A model generated the notes under the pieces. The model did not search any database. It was not told the DNA's origin and saw only the letters and a list, made by a program, of their open reading frames with translations. 38,996 bases of DNA from Rhodopseudomonas sp. AAP120 (GTDB lineage Bacteria; Pseudomonadota; Alphaproteobacteria; Rhizobiales; Xanthobacteraceae). Location of the stretch: contig NZ_LJIC01000120.1 in assembly GCF_001295845.1 (NCBI RefSeq), positions 1 through 38,996 of the forward strand. The letters run 5' to 3'. The position numbers and the translations under genes are program-made. This document shows, piece by piece, positions 16,394-25,400 of the stretch (the first letter of the stretch is position 1; every line of letters begins with the position of its first letter).

Positions 16394-16420
16394 CGCCGGG
16401 ACGGCGGAACCGTCCCGGCG
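16394..16420 (-). terminator. Rho-independent terminator of the aldehyde dehydrogenase gene
   Basis: A perfect 11-bp stem (CGCCGGGACGG 16394-16404, CCGTCCCGGCG 16410-16420) has a 5-base loop. On the minus strand it is followed by TTTGCTTG. It starts 29 bases after the stop of the gene ending at 16450. Confidence 0.85.
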
Positions 16421-16449
16421 CGATCGATGTCGTGGAATTGAGAGCGCAA

Positions 16450-17880
16450 TCAGGCGGCGTTGAAGCCGGCGATCGCCTTGACCTCGAGATATTCTTCGAG
16501 GCCGAACTTGCCCCATTCGCGGCCGTTGCCGGACTGCTTGTAGCCGCCGAACGGCGCAGTGCGTTCGTTCGGCACGCCCTGCAGGTTGACGTTGCCGGCG
16601 CGGATCTGGCGGCCAACCTTGCGAGCGCGCTCGACCGAGCCGGCCGAGACGTAACCGGCGAGACCATAGGGCGTGTCGTTGGCGAGCCTCACCGCCTCGT
16701 TTTCGTCCTTGGCGCCCATGATCACCAGCACCGGCCCGAAGATCTCTTCGCGCGCGATGGTCATGTTCTCGGTGACGTCGGCGAACACGGTCGGGCGGAC
16801 ATAGAAGCCCTTGTTGACGCCCTCCGGCAGGCCGGGGCCGCCGGCGACCAGCGTCGCGCCTTCCTCGATGCCCTTGTTGATCAGCGCTTGGATCTTGTCC
16901 CACTGGCCGCGATTGACCACCGGTCCGATCGTGGTGCCCTCGGCACGCGGATCGCCGGCCTTCGTCTTCTCGGCGACGCCCTTAGCGATGGCGGCGACCT
17001 CGGCCATCTTCGACAGCGGCACGATCATTCGGCTCGGCGCGTTGCACGACTGGCCGGAGTTGTTGAACATGTGCATCACGCCGCCGGTCACCGCCTTGGT
17101 GAGGTCGGCGTCTTCGAGGATGACGTTCGGCGACTTGCCACCGAGTTCCTGGCTGACGCGCTTCACCGTCGGCGCCGCGCGCTTGGCGACATCGATGCCG
17201 GCGCGGGTCGAGCCGGTGAACGAGATCATGTCGATATCGGGGTGCTCGCTCATCGCCGCGCCGACCTCCGGGCCGAGGCCGTTGACGAGGTTGAACACGC
17301 CCTTCGGCACACCCGCCTCGTGCAGGATCTCGGCGAAGATCAGCGCCGACGTCGGCGTGAACTCGCTCGGCTTCAGGATCATCGTGCAACCGGCCGCGAG
17401 CGCCGGCGCGACCTTGCAGGCGATCTGATTGAGCGGCCAATTCCACGGCGTGATCATGCCGACGACGCCGATCGGCTCGCGCACGATCACCGCCGAGCCC
17501 ATCGGCTCTTCGAAGTGATAGTTCTTCAGCACGTCGAGCGTCGACATGATGTGGCCGAGGCCGGCGCCGGCCTGCATCTTTTCGGCCATCGGCAGCGGCG
17601 CGCCCATTTCGTCGGAGACGGCGGCGCCGATCTCCTTCATGCGTCCCTTGTAAATCGAGACGATCTTCTCGAGCAGCGCGATACGCTCTTCGCGGCTGGT
17701 CTGCGAGAAGGTTTCGAACGCACGCTTTGCCGCAGCGACGGCCTTGTCGACGTCCGCCTTCGAGCCGAGGGCAACCTCATACATCGGCTCCTCGGTGGCG
17801 GGGTTGACCACCGGCGTCGACTTCGGAGCGACCGGATCGACCCAAGCGCCGTCGATGTAGAATTGCATGCGATTGACCAT
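16450..17880 (-). CDS. NAD(P)-dependent aldehyde dehydrogenase
   Basis: This 476-residue enzyme of normal family length has the nucleotide-binding TPWNWPLNQIACK (about 148) and KPSEFTP. SFTGSTRAG (about 226) follows, then the general-base Glu in QELGGKSPN (about 250), the catalytic Cys in NNSGQSCNAPSR (about 283) and EEIFGPVL (about 380). All catalytic positions are present. It oxidises an aldehyde to an acid in the cytoplasm; substrate range cannot be read, though ALDHs of this type are often broad. AGAGG lies upstream of the ATG. The gene stands alone with its own terminator. Confidence 0.92.
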   Translation of the reverse strand: MVNRMQFYIDGAWVDPVAPKSTPVVNPATEEPMYEVALGSKADVDKAVAAAKRAFETFSQTSREERIALLEKIVSIYKGRMKEIGAAVSDEMGAPLPMAEKMQAGAGLGHIMSTLDVLKNYHFEEPMGSAVIVREPIGVVGMITPWNWPLNQIACKVAPALAAGCTMILKPSEFTPTSALIFAEILHEAGVPKGVFNLVNGLGPEVGAAMSEHPDIDMISFTGSTRAGIDVAKRAAPTVKRVSQELGGKSPNVILEDADLTKAVTGGVMHMFNNSGQSCNAPSRMIVPLSKMAEVAAIAKGVAEKTKAGDPRAEGTTIGPVVNRGQWDKIQALINKGIEEGATLVAGGPGLPEGVNKGFYVRPTVFADVTENMTIAREEIFGPVLVIMGAKDENEAVRLANDTPYGLAGYVSAGSVERARKVGRQIRAGNVNLQGVPNERTAPFGGYKQSGNGREWGKFGLEEYLEVKAIAGFNAA

Positions 17881-18115
17881 CTAAACCTCTTCTTCTGATT
17901 TTGATTGCGGTGGTGGCAGGTGTCGGTGCGGACGGCGGCGCCTCTGGCGAGCACCCTCGCCGGGGCAACGCGGAAGAGTTCGGAGCCCGCCATGTGCGGG
18001 GACGGCATATAAAAACACTGCCGCCGGAGGAGCAAGACCGGACAGCACAATTGGACGTGTGCGATCTCGGCGGCGCGGAGCCTCAAAAGGCACAACGTTG
18101 CAGCGCAGCAAAAAG

Positions 18116-20137
18116 TCAGCCGGCCTGGGCGACTGGCTGAGCGGGGGCCGCGACGCCGGTGACATGACGATATTGCTCGATCGGATGCGGCCTGCCGATC
18201 AGATAGCCCTGTACTTCCTGACACCCCGCCCCGGCGAGAAACGCCAGCTGACTTTCCGTCTCGACGCCCTCGGCGATTACGGGCAGCTTCAGCCGACGCG
18301 CGAGATCAAGGATCGCCTCGACGATCGCGGCGGAATCCGGATTGATTTCGAGCTTGCGGGTGAACACCTGGTCGATCTTGATTTTGTCGAATGAGAACGA
18401 CTGCAGATAGGACAGCGACGAATAGCCGGCGCCGAAATCATCCATCGCGACGCGGACGCCGAGATTTTTAATCCGCCGCAGGATCGCGATGGCGCCGGCG
18501 AAATCGTCGATCAGGACCCCCTCGGTGATCTCGACCTCCAGCCGTTTCGGGTCCAGCCCGGTCTCCACCAGCACCTGCAGGATCAAGGCCGGCACGTCCA
18601 GCCGGCGGAAATCCAGCGGCGACAGATTGACGGCGATCGCCAGCGGCTTCGGCCACGAAGCGGCCTCCAGACAGGCGGTGCGCAGCACCCACTCGTCGAT
18701 CGCTCCGATCAGTCCGGTTTCCTCCGCCAGCGGAATGAACACGGCCGGCGACACCATGCCGCGGATCGGATGCCGCCAGCGCAGCAAAGCCTCGAAACCG
18801 ACGATCTCGCCCTCCGTGGTCGCCTGGGGCTGATAATGCAGCTCGAACTCGCCGTTCTCCAGAGCCACCGCCAATTCGCGTTGAACCGCCCGCTTCTCCC
18901 GGATCTGCAGGTCCATCGCCGGTTCGAACAGGCAGACGGTGCCGCGCCGCTCGGTCTTGGCGCGATACAGCGCGACGTCCGCATGCGCGATCAGCGCATC
19001 GGCGTTGTCGCCGTCACGCGGATAGATGCTGACACCGGCCGTCGAGCCGACCCGAATCGTGTGTCCTTCGATCTCGAATTCGATGTCGCACAGCTCGGCG
19101 ACCTGCGCGCAGATTTCCTGGACCGCGCCCTCCGCCTGATCCGGCGGCGTGACGATCGAGAACTCGTCACCGCCCGGCCGGGCCAGAAAGCCCCAATGGC
19201 ATGTCTCGGTAAGCCGAGCCGCCATGCGGGCGAGCACCGCATCCCCGACGGACTGGCCGAATACGTCGTTGATCTCTTTGAACCGGTCGATCCCGAGCCG
19301 GATCACCGCGAAGCTGGCATGCCGTTCGCGAGCCACCGCGAGGCTCTGGACGATCCGCTGATTGAAGGCAGCACGGTTCGGCAGGCCGGTGGCGAGATCA
19401 TGCAGCGTGACATAGGCGAAGCGCTGCTCGGCCATCTTGTAGTCGGTGACGTCGGAGTGCTTGGCGATCCAGCCGCCGTTCGGCAACGGTCGGAATTCGA
19501 TCTTGATATGTCGGCCGTCGCGCAGCGCGGCGATTGTTTCCGAAGGTTCGCCGCTGGTGCTGGCCGCCTTGATCTCGGCGAGTTGTTCGAGATCGACGAG
19601 ATGATTGCCGCTGACGCGAAGGATCTCGATCAGTTCTCTCAACCGGCTGCCGGCCAGCGGCTGACCGGGAGGAATGGCATAGATTTCGAGAAAGGCTTCG
19701 TTCCACGATTCCAGCCGACCGTCGGGGCTGAACAGACAAAAACCCAACGTGTCTTCGCGAACCACGGCATCGAGCACCATCACGCGCTCGGCCAAAGCGC
19801 TGCGGACGTTGTTCGTTCCCTGAGCGCCCGACCACACTGCCATCGCAACCGTCACCGTCATGCCGAGGATCGTCAAGGTAACGATCGCCAAGGCAATGTT
19901 GCGAACGACAACTTCGTCAGGAAGCGCCAGCAGCAGCGCGACCGTCAGCGCGCTGACGACGGCGCAGACCGCGGCGACGCAGCCCGCGACGACCCAACCT
20001 CGCCGAACCCGACCGGAACTGATGTAGGTGAACCGCAAAGCACCGGCCGCAGCCATGCCGCCGAGCAGACACAGCGCCAGCCCAAGAGCGACCAGCCCAA
20101 CGTGCTGCTGATCCCATGCGGGAAAGAATCGAAACAT
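18116..20137 (-). CDS. Membrane PAS-GGDEF-EAL protein, probably a c-di-GMP phosphodiesterase
   Basis: This is a 673-residue inner-membrane protein. Three hydrophobic segments (about 13-35, 45-70, 80-102) precede a PAS-like domain (about 120-235, FCLFSPDGRLESWNEAFLEI), a GGDEF domain (about 240-400) and an EAL domain (about 410-660). The EAL motifs are intact (FEALLRWRHP, AVNLSPLDFR, EITEG, DDFGAGYSSLSYL, AEGVETE), so c-di-GMP hydrolysis is expected. The GGDEF loop RPGGDEF is present, but the first metal-binding Asp of the usual DxDxFKxIND is Gly (LGIDRFKEIND). No RxxD inhibitory site precedes the GGDEF. The cyclase half may therefore be inactive and serve to sense GTP. Confidence 0.92.
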   Translation of the reverse strand: MFRFFPAWDQQHVGLVALGLALCLLGGMAAAGALRFTYISSGRVRRGWVVAGCVAAVCAVVSALTVALLLALPDEVVVRNIALAIVTLTILGMTVTVAMAVWSGAQGTNNVRSALAERVMVLDAVVREDTLGFCLFSPDGRLESWNEAFLEIYAIPPGQPLAGSRLRELIEILRVSGNHLVDLEQLAEIKAASTSGEPSETIAALRDGRHIKIEFRPLPNGGWIAKHSDVTDYKMAEQRFAYVTLHDLATGLPNRAAFNQRIVQSLAVARERHASFAVIRLGIDRFKEINDVFGQSVGDAVLARMAARLTETCHWGFLARPGGDEFSIVTPPDQAEGAVQEICAQVAELCDIEFEIEGHTIRVGSTAGVSIYPRDGDNADALIAHADVALYRAKTERRGTVCLFEPAMDLQIREKRAVQRELAVALENGEFELHYQPQATTEGEIVGFEALLRWRHPIRGMVSPAVFIPLAEETGLIGAIDEWVLRTACLEAASWPKPLAIAVNLSPLDFRRLDVPALILQVLVETGLDPKRLEVEITEGVLIDDFAGAIAILRRIKNLGVRVAMDDFGAGYSSLSYLQSFSFDKIKIDQVFTRKLEINPDSAAIVEAILDLARRLKLPVIAEGVETESQLAFLAGAGCQEVQGYLIGRPHPIEQYRHVTGVAAPAQPVAQAG

Positions 20138-20306
20138 ATCTGGTCCAGATCAGCGAAAACGCTGCACTATCCCATCGTAGTTTTTCCTAATGCTTAAAGT
20201 TCAAATCGAAAGACGAGCCGGGACAACCAATACTGCTCCCGATCTGGCTTTCTGGGTCGCTTATCGTGCAATCAACTAACGATTCACCATAGGCGGCCGC
20301 CGAAAA

Positions 20307-22700
20307 CTACACCGCCATCTTCCGATGCAGCACCGGCGCGCCGCCGGTCAGACTCTCGGCCGCATCGATAATTGCATTCGCATCGATGCCATAGTGCCGG
20401 TACAGGTCCGGAATACTGCCGGTCTGGCCAAAATGCTCGACGCCGAGCGCCTCCATGCGATGGCCGCAAACCGCGCCGATCCAGCCGAGCGTCGCCGGAT
20501 GACCGTCGAGCACGGTGACGATGCCGCAGCTTCGCGGCAGCGGTGCGAGCAGATTCTCGATATGACTGGCACGACGCGAAACGCGATGCGCGCGGCGCAA
20601 TCGCCGAGCCGCGGTCCAGCCGGCATGCAGGCGGTCAGCGGAGGTGATCGCCAGGAGGCCAATGTCGCGGCGACTGTCGCCGAGGAGTCCGACGGCCTCG
20701 ATCGCCTCAGGCGCGACGGCACCGCTGTAGGCGATGACCAGATCACAATTCGGGCCCGGCTCGCGCAACCAATAGGCGCCGTCGATAATCGCCTTCTGCA
20801 AATCCGGCGTCATTATGCGTTGCGGCTGCTCGACCGTGCGTGTCGACAGCCGCAAGTACACCGAACCGCCGGACCGCATGCCATCCGCGGCGCCGCCCTC
20901 CGCATCGTCTCGCTGCATATGATCGAAGCCCCAGCGCATCATCACTGCGAGTTCGTCGACGAAGGCGGGCTCGAACGACGCCAGCCCGTCCTGCGCCATC
21001 CCGATCAGCGGCGTCGCGATCGACTGATGCGCGCCGCCTTCCGGCGCCAGCGTGATACCGGACGGCGTCGCCGCCACCATGAAGCGCGCGTCCTGGTAGC
21101 AGGCATAGTTCAGCGCATCGAGGCCGCGCTGAATGAAGGGGTCATACAGCGTCGCGATCGGCAGCAGCCGCTCGCCATTGATGCTGTGCGACAGCCCGAG
21201 CGCCGACATCAGGATGAACAGGTTCATCTCGGCGATGCCGAGTTCGATATGCTGGCCCTTCGGCGAGAAGTCCCAGTTGAACGTCGTCGGAATTTTCTCG
21301 CTGCGGAACAAATCGGCTTTCTCAGCACGCGCAAACAGGCCGCGGCGATTGACCCAGGCGCCGAGATTGGTCGAGACGGTGACGTCCGGTGATGCGGTGA
21401 CGATCCGCGACGCCAGCGCGCTGTCGCCGCGCGCCAACTCGTTCAGGATCAGGCCAAAGCCTTGCTGCGTCGACATCTCCGCCGCCGGCTTGAACGCCAA
21501 CTGCTGTGGCACCTCGACCACCGGCGCGCTCAGCCGGCGCTCGCCGCCGGCATTGATCGGCGCGGCATTCAGCACCGCGTCGAGCGCAGCGACGTCCTGC
21601 GTCAGCCCCTCGAAGCGGTCCCATTCGTGGCCCGGACGGATGTTCTGCGACTTGCGATAGGTCTCGATCTGCGCCGGCGTCATCAACCCAGCGTGATTAT
21701 CCTTGTGACCTTGGAATGGCAGCCCGACGCCCTTGATGGTGTAGGCGATGAAGCAGACCGGCCGATCGTGATCGATGGACTCGAACGCGTCGAGCAGGCT
21801 CGCCATATCGTGGCCGCCGAGATTGGACATCAGCGCCAGCAGCTCGTCGTCGCTGCGCGCATCGATCAAGCGCGACACCTCGCCCTGGTCGCCGATCTCG
21901 TCCTCGAGCCGCTTGCGGAATGCAGCGCCGCCCTGGAAGCACAATGCCGCGTACATCTGGTTCGGACAATTGTCGATCCAGCGCCGCAGCGCCTCGCCGC
22001 CCGGCTCGGCGAACGCCTGCTGCATCAGCCGGCCGTATTTGACGATGACGACGTCCCAGCCGAAATTGCGGAACATCGTCTCGAACTTCTCCCACAGCCC
22101 TTCGCGAACCACTGCGTCGAGACTCTGGCGGTTGTAGTCGACCACCCACCAGGTGTTGCGCAGGCCGTGCTTCCAGCCTTCGAGCAGTGCCTCGAAGATG
22201 TTGCCCTCGTCCATCTCGGCGTCGCCGACCAGCGCGATCATCCGGCCCTCGGGCCGCTGCTTCATCCAACCATGCGCGGTGACGTAGTCCTGGACCAACG
22301 ACGAGAACAGCGTCTGAGCCACGCCGAGCCCGACCGAGCCGGTCGAGAAATCGACGTCGTCGGCGTCCTTGGTGCGCGACGGATAGGACTGCGCGCCCTT
22401 GAAGCCGCGGAAATTCTCGAGCCGTTCTCGGCTCTGCCGGCCGAACAGATACTGGATGGCGTGGAAGATCGGACTGGCATGCGGCTTGACCGCAACGCGG
22501 TCTTCGGGCCGCAGCACGGAGAAGTACAGCGCCGACATGATCGTCGCCAGCGATGCCGACGAAGCTTGATGGCCACCGACCTTCAGTCCATCCGCGTTTG
22601 GGCGGACATGGTTGGCGTGGTGAATCATCCAGGTCGACAGCCAAAGTGCCTTACGCGTCAGCGCGTTCAACAGATCGAGACGGTCCGGGGTCTGCGGCAT
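20307..22700 (-). CDS. Thiamine-diphosphate 2-oxoacid dehydrogenase E1, AceE/MdeB-like
   Basis: This 797-residue homodimeric-type E1 (AceE is near 890) has HANHVRPNADGLKVGGHQAS near the start. The ThDP/metal motif is GDAEMDEGNIFEALLEGWK...VDYNRQSLD, and the C-terminal transketolase-like half includes ELGIAEMNLF and YDPFIQRGLDALNYA. Such enzymes decarboxylate pyruvate or 2-oxobutyrate and hand the acyl group to a lipoyl E2. In Pseudomonas putida the related mdeB is adjacent to an Lrp regulator (mdeR) and serves methionine/2-oxobutyrate breakdown. The divergent Lrp gene here makes that the favoured reading. No E2 or E3 gene is nearby. The ATG at 22700 is chosen (AGGTG upstream); a GTG at 22709 is in frame. 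Confidence 0.85.
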   Translation of the reverse strand: MPQTPDRLDLLNALTRKALWLSTWMIHHANHVRPNADGLKVGGHQASSASLATIMSALYFSVLRPEDRVAVKPHASPIFHAIQYLFGRQSRERLENFRGFKGAQSYPSRTKDADDVDFSTGSVGLGVAQTLFSSLVQDYVTAHGWMKQRPEGRMIALVGDAEMDEGNIFEALLEGWKHGLRNTWWVVDYNRQSLDAVVREGLWEKFETMFRNFGWDVVIVKYGRLMQQAFAEPGGEALRRWIDNCPNQMYAALCFQGGAAFRKRLEDEIGDQGEVSRLIDARSDDELLALMSNLGGHDMASLLDAFESIDHDRPVCFIAYTIKGVGLPFQGHKDNHAGLMTPAQIETYRKSQNIRPGHEWDRFEGLTQDVAALDAVLNAAPINAGGERRLSAPVVEVPQQLAFKPAAEMSTQQGFGLILNELARGDSALASRIVTASPDVTVSTNLGAWVNRRGLFARAEKADLFRSEKIPTTFNWDFSPKGQHIELGIAEMNLFILMSALGLSHSINGERLLPIATLYDPFIQRGLDALNYACYQDARFMVAATPSGITLAPEGGAHQSIATPLIGMAQDGLASFEPAFVDELAVMMRWGFDHMQRDDAEGGAADGMRSGGSVYLRLSTRTVEQPQRIMTPDLQKAIIDGAYWLREPGPNCDLVIAYSGAVAPEAIEAVGLLGDSRRDIGLLAITSADRLHAGWTAARRLRRAHRVSRRASHIENLLAPLPRSCGIVTVLDGHPATLGWIGAVCGHRMEALGVEHFGQTGSIPDLYRHYGIDANAIIDAAESLTGGAPVLHRKMAV

Positions 22701-22783
22701 GGCGGTCACCTACGTTGCAATCGCCGAAGTCTACAATGGACAGCAACCGCGAAATTCTCATTTTCCGGCAGCGCTGCGCCACG

Positions 22784-22835
22784 CATTGGGATAAAGTCGT
22801 TGTCTGAACAGATTTCGGGGCGATTTATCCCAATG
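22784..22835. promoter_or_regulatory. Perfect 12-bp inverted repeat, candidate Lrp-family operator
   Basis: CATTGGGATAAA (22784-22795) and TTTATCCCAATG (22824-22835) are perfect reverse complements, 40 bases centre to centre (about four helical turns). The right arm includes the ATG of the lrp-type gene. Lrp/AsnC octamers bind phased inverted sites, so binding here could repress the regulator and control the divergent E1 gene. Confidence 0.7.
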
Positions 22836-23297
22836 TCCGACCTCGACGCAATCGACCGCAAGATTCTCGCCGCGCTGCAGGCCGACGGCCGCATCACCAT
22901 GCAGGAGCTCGCCGATCAAGTCGGATTGTCGGTGTCGCCCTGCCATCGCCGGGTCAAGCTGCTGGAGAAAAGCGGCGTTATCAGCCGCTACACCGCCCAG
23001 GTCAATCAGAAGGCGCTCGGCCTGCACGTCAGCGTCTTCATTTCGATCAAGCTGACGCGACAAAAGGAAGAAGATCTCGCCCGCTTCGCCAAGGCAATCT
23101 CGAAATGGGACGAAGTGCTGGAATGCTATCTGATGACCGGCAATCGCGACTATCTGTTGCGCGTCGTCGCGGCCGATCTCGCCGCCTACGAGACGTTTCT
23201 CAAGACCAAGCTCACCCGGCTCGACGGCATCGCCTCGATCGAGTCGAGCTTCGCGCTGAGCCAGGTGAAATACTCGATCGCGCTGCCGGTGTCGTAG
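22833..23297 (+). CDS. Lrp/AsnC-family transcriptional regulator
   Basis: This is a 154-residue regulator. An N-terminal HTH (LDAIDRKILAALQADGRITM, then LADQVGLSVSPCHRRVKLLE) is followed by a RAM/ActD sensor domain (SVFISIKLTRQKEED, ECYLMTGNRDYLLRVV). Family members form octamers that respond to amino acids. MdeR in P. putida, divergent from methionine-catabolism genes, is the nearest contextual model. The start at 22833 has no recognisable ribosome site, and its ATG forms part of the inverted repeat. Longer upstream readings of this frame run antisense through the E1 gene and are rejected. Confidence 0.92.
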   Translation: MSDLDAIDRKILAALQADGRITMQELADQVGLSVSPCHRRVKLLEKSGVISRYTAQVNQKALGLHVSVFISIKLTRQKEEDLARFAKAISKWDEVLECYLMTGNRDYLLRVVAADLAAYETFLKTKLTRLDGIASIESSFALSQVKYSIALPVS

Positions 23298-23310
23298 CTT
23301 CGACCTCCGT

Positions 23311-23434
23311 GTCCCGCACAAGGTGCAGCGCGCAGCGGTGCACTGCAGATGCGGGACCCCGGTTCGTTCGGCGGCGGGATCAACCGGGGCCCCGGATCTG
23401 CGCAGCGGCGTTTCACGCCGCAGCGCGTCCGGGG
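23311..23434. repeat. Pair of GC-rich palindromic units, family C
   Basis: Two adjacent hairpin units occur. The first (23311-23357) opens GTCCCGCA and closes TGCGGGAC. The second (23390-23434) opens CCCCGGATCTGCGCAGCGG and closes GCAGCGCGTCCGGGG around a TTTCA loop. They lie between convergent genes (lrp-type ending 23297, DMT ending 23443) and could act as a two-way transcription end. Confidence 0.75.
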
Positions 23435-23442
23435 CACGAACG

Positions 23443-24387
23443 CTACGGGCTCGGATACGGCTCTGCTGCCACCGGCTGCTTGCGGCGGAGGCGTTCGCGG
23501 TGGGCGGTGTAGAGGCCGCTGGCGATGATCACGGCGGCGCCGACGAAGGTCCAGACATCCGGGACTTCGCCGAAAAGGCCGAAGCCGAGGAGCGTCACCC
23601 AGACCAGCTGGCTGTAGGTGAACGGCGCCAGCACCGAAGCGTCGGCGTAGCGATAGGCCAGCACCACGATCCACTGCCCCATCGTCGAGGCGAGACCGAC
23701 CAGAACGCCGACCAACACCCCGTGCCAGCTCGGCGTCACCCACACGAACGGAACGATGACGCTCAGCGCGACAAAGCCGACCAGCGCTGAGAACGTCATG
23801 GTGACGGCGGCGCGATCGGCGCCACTGATCATCCGGGTCAGCGTCAGCGTCACCGCCCAGGTTAGCGCCGACAGAATCGGAAAGATCACCGCCGGGTTGA
23901 ATGCTGCCGAGCCCGGGCGGATCACGATCAGCACGCCGATAAGCCCGACCACGCTGGCGGCCCAGCGGCGGATGCCGATGTGCTCGCCGAGCATCACGAT
24001 CGACAGCGCAGTGACGAACAGCGGCGCGACGAACGAGGTTGCCGACGCTTCCGCGATCGGCAGGAACTGCAGGCCGCTGATGAACAAGGTCGACGAGGCC
24101 ACCAGCGCCAGTCCGCGCAGCACCTGCAGCTTCGGCCGCGCCGACCGCAACGACGACGCCGAGGACGTCAGCGCCACCGGCGTCATGATCAGCACGAACA
24201 CCAAAAACCGAATCCAGCCGATCTCGATCGGCGGGACGGTGCGGCCGAGATACTTCGCCAGCGTATCCGAACACGCCAGGAACACGGTCGACAAGACGAT
24301 CAGCGCGATGCCGCGCAGCGGCTGATCGGCATGGCGATGGGTCAGGCGGCGGCCCGTATCGGGCGCGTTGGGCGAGGTGGTGGTCAC
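23443..24387 (-). CDS. EamA/DMT-superfamily membrane exporter
   Basis: This 314-residue inner-membrane protein has about ten hydrophobic segments in two EamA repeats. The first starts GIALIVLSTVFLACSDTLAK, the second AVIFPILSALTWAVTLTLTR. Basic N- and C-termini (RERLRRKQ) face the cytoplasm. Drug/metabolite transporters of this class export amino acids or other small metabolites by exchange or with ion gradients; the substrate is unknown. Start is a GTG with a weak ribosome site. Confidence 0.9.
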   Translation of the reverse strand: MTTTSPNAPDTGRRLTHRHADQPLRGIALIVLSTVFLACSDTLAKYLGRTVPPIEIGWIRFLVFVLIMTPVALTSSASSLRSARPKLQVLRGLALVASSTLFISGLQFLPIAEASATSFVAPLFVTALSIVMLGEHIGIRRWAASVVGLIGVLIVIRPGSAAFNPAVIFPILSALTWAVTLTLTRMISGADRAAVTMTFSALVGFVALSVIVPFVWVTPSWHGVLVGVLVGLASTMGQWIVVLAYRYADASVLAPFTYSQLVWVTLLGFGLFGEVPDVWTFVGAAVIIASGLYTAHRERLRRKQPVAAEPYPSP

Positions 24388-24540
24388 GTATCCGGCAATG
24401 CAATGAAACGAGATGGGAACGGGCGAGCCGCAGGCGGCGCCTCTTCAACTCACGCGCCGACAAAACGATGTTCGCGGCCGTGGCACAAGTCCGGAAAGCG
24501 GGATTGGCCTATGCACGCCTTCTGCCGGCCGGATACGTCG

Positions 24541-25386
24541 CTACAGCATCGGCAGGCTGGCAGGCTCCGATCCTCGTGGAAACGCCTGGTCGATCGCCGC
24601 GAGGTCGTCATCGGACAGACGCAGCGCTCCGGCGGCCGCGTTATCCGCGGCATGAGCCGGATCGGCCGCCTTGGGGATTGCGAACACCGACGGCCGGCGG
24701 ATCAGAAACGCCAGTGCGATCTGGCGCGACGTCGCGCCATGACGGTCGGCGATGGTTTGCAGCACCTGCCCCTGCGCACTCCGCAGCGCGGGAAATTCGT
24801 CGTGCCCGAATGGCGAATAGGCCGTCACCGCGACGCCGTTCGCTTCACACCAGGGGATCACCGAATGCTCGATCGCCCGTTCGCGAAGATGATACAGTAC
24901 CTGATTGCAGGCGATCTTGCCCGGACCGGCGACCTTGAGCAGTTCCTGCAGATCCCCGGCATCGAAGTTGCTGACGCCCCAGGAGCGGATCTTGCCGGCG
25001 GCCACAAGCTGTTCGAACGCCGCAACCGTATCGGCCAGGCGATACTGCCCGCGCCAGTGCAGCAGATAGCAATCCAGCCGGTCCGTCTTCAGCCGCTGCA
25101 GCGAGCGGTCGCACGCGGCGATCGTGCCGCTTTTCGACGCGTTGCTCGGCAGCACCTTGGAGACCAGGAACACCTCGTCGCGCCGGCCGGCGATCGCCTC
25201 CGCAACCAGCGGCTCAGCGTCGCCGTACATCTCGGCCGTGTCGATATGGGTCATGCCGAGGTCGAGCCCGCGGCGCAACGCAGCGATCGTCGATGCGCGA
25301 TCGCCGCGATCGATGTACCAGGTGCCTTGGCCGATCGGCGTCAGTTGCGCGCCGGTGGTCCCGAATGGGCGCATATGTCCGTGCAC
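24541..25386 (-). CDS. Aldo/keto reductase
   Basis: This 281-residue NADPH-dependent reductase has the complete AKR tetrad: Asp and Tyr in HIDTAEMYGDAE, Lys in VFLVSKVLP and His in CYLLHWRG. The cofactor-side SVFAIPKAADPAHAADN is near the C-terminus. The GTG at 25386 is chosen (GGAG six bases upstream); the ATG at 25374 is the alternative, and longer forms would overlap the preceding gene. It starts 14 bases after the stop of the intradiol dioxygenase, so the two are probably co-transcribed. It reduces a carbonyl compound; no link to the dioxygenase chemistry can be proved. Confidence 0.88.
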   Translation of the reverse strand: MHGHMRPFGTTGAQLTPIGQGTWYIDRGDRASTIAALRRGLDLGMTHIDTAEMYGDAEPLVAEAIAGRRDEVFLVSKVLPSNASKSGTIAACDRSLQRLKTDRLDCYLLHWRGQYRLADTVAAFEQLVAAGKIRSWGVSNFDAGDLQELLKVAGPGKIACNQVLYHLRERAIEHSVIPWCEANGVAVTAYSPFGHDEFPALRSAQGQVLQTIADRHGATSRQIALAFLIRRPSVFAIPKAADPAHAADNAAAGALRLSDDDLAAIDQAFPRGSEPASLPML

Positions 25387-25400
25387 GCTGAACTCCGTCG

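Noticed and set aside
16432-17898. Long plus-strand frames antisense to the aldehyde dehydrogenase and the carboxylase genes (also 31342-32886 and 33021-34427)
   Set aside because: Complementary-strand shadows in high-GC coding DNA; the translations show no recognisable domain, and the opposite strand has intact catalytic motifs.
21462-22832. A 450-residue N-terminal extension of the Lrp/AsnC protein
   Set aside because: The extension runs antisense through the E1 gene and has no domain; the Lrp family starts at the ATG at 22833.
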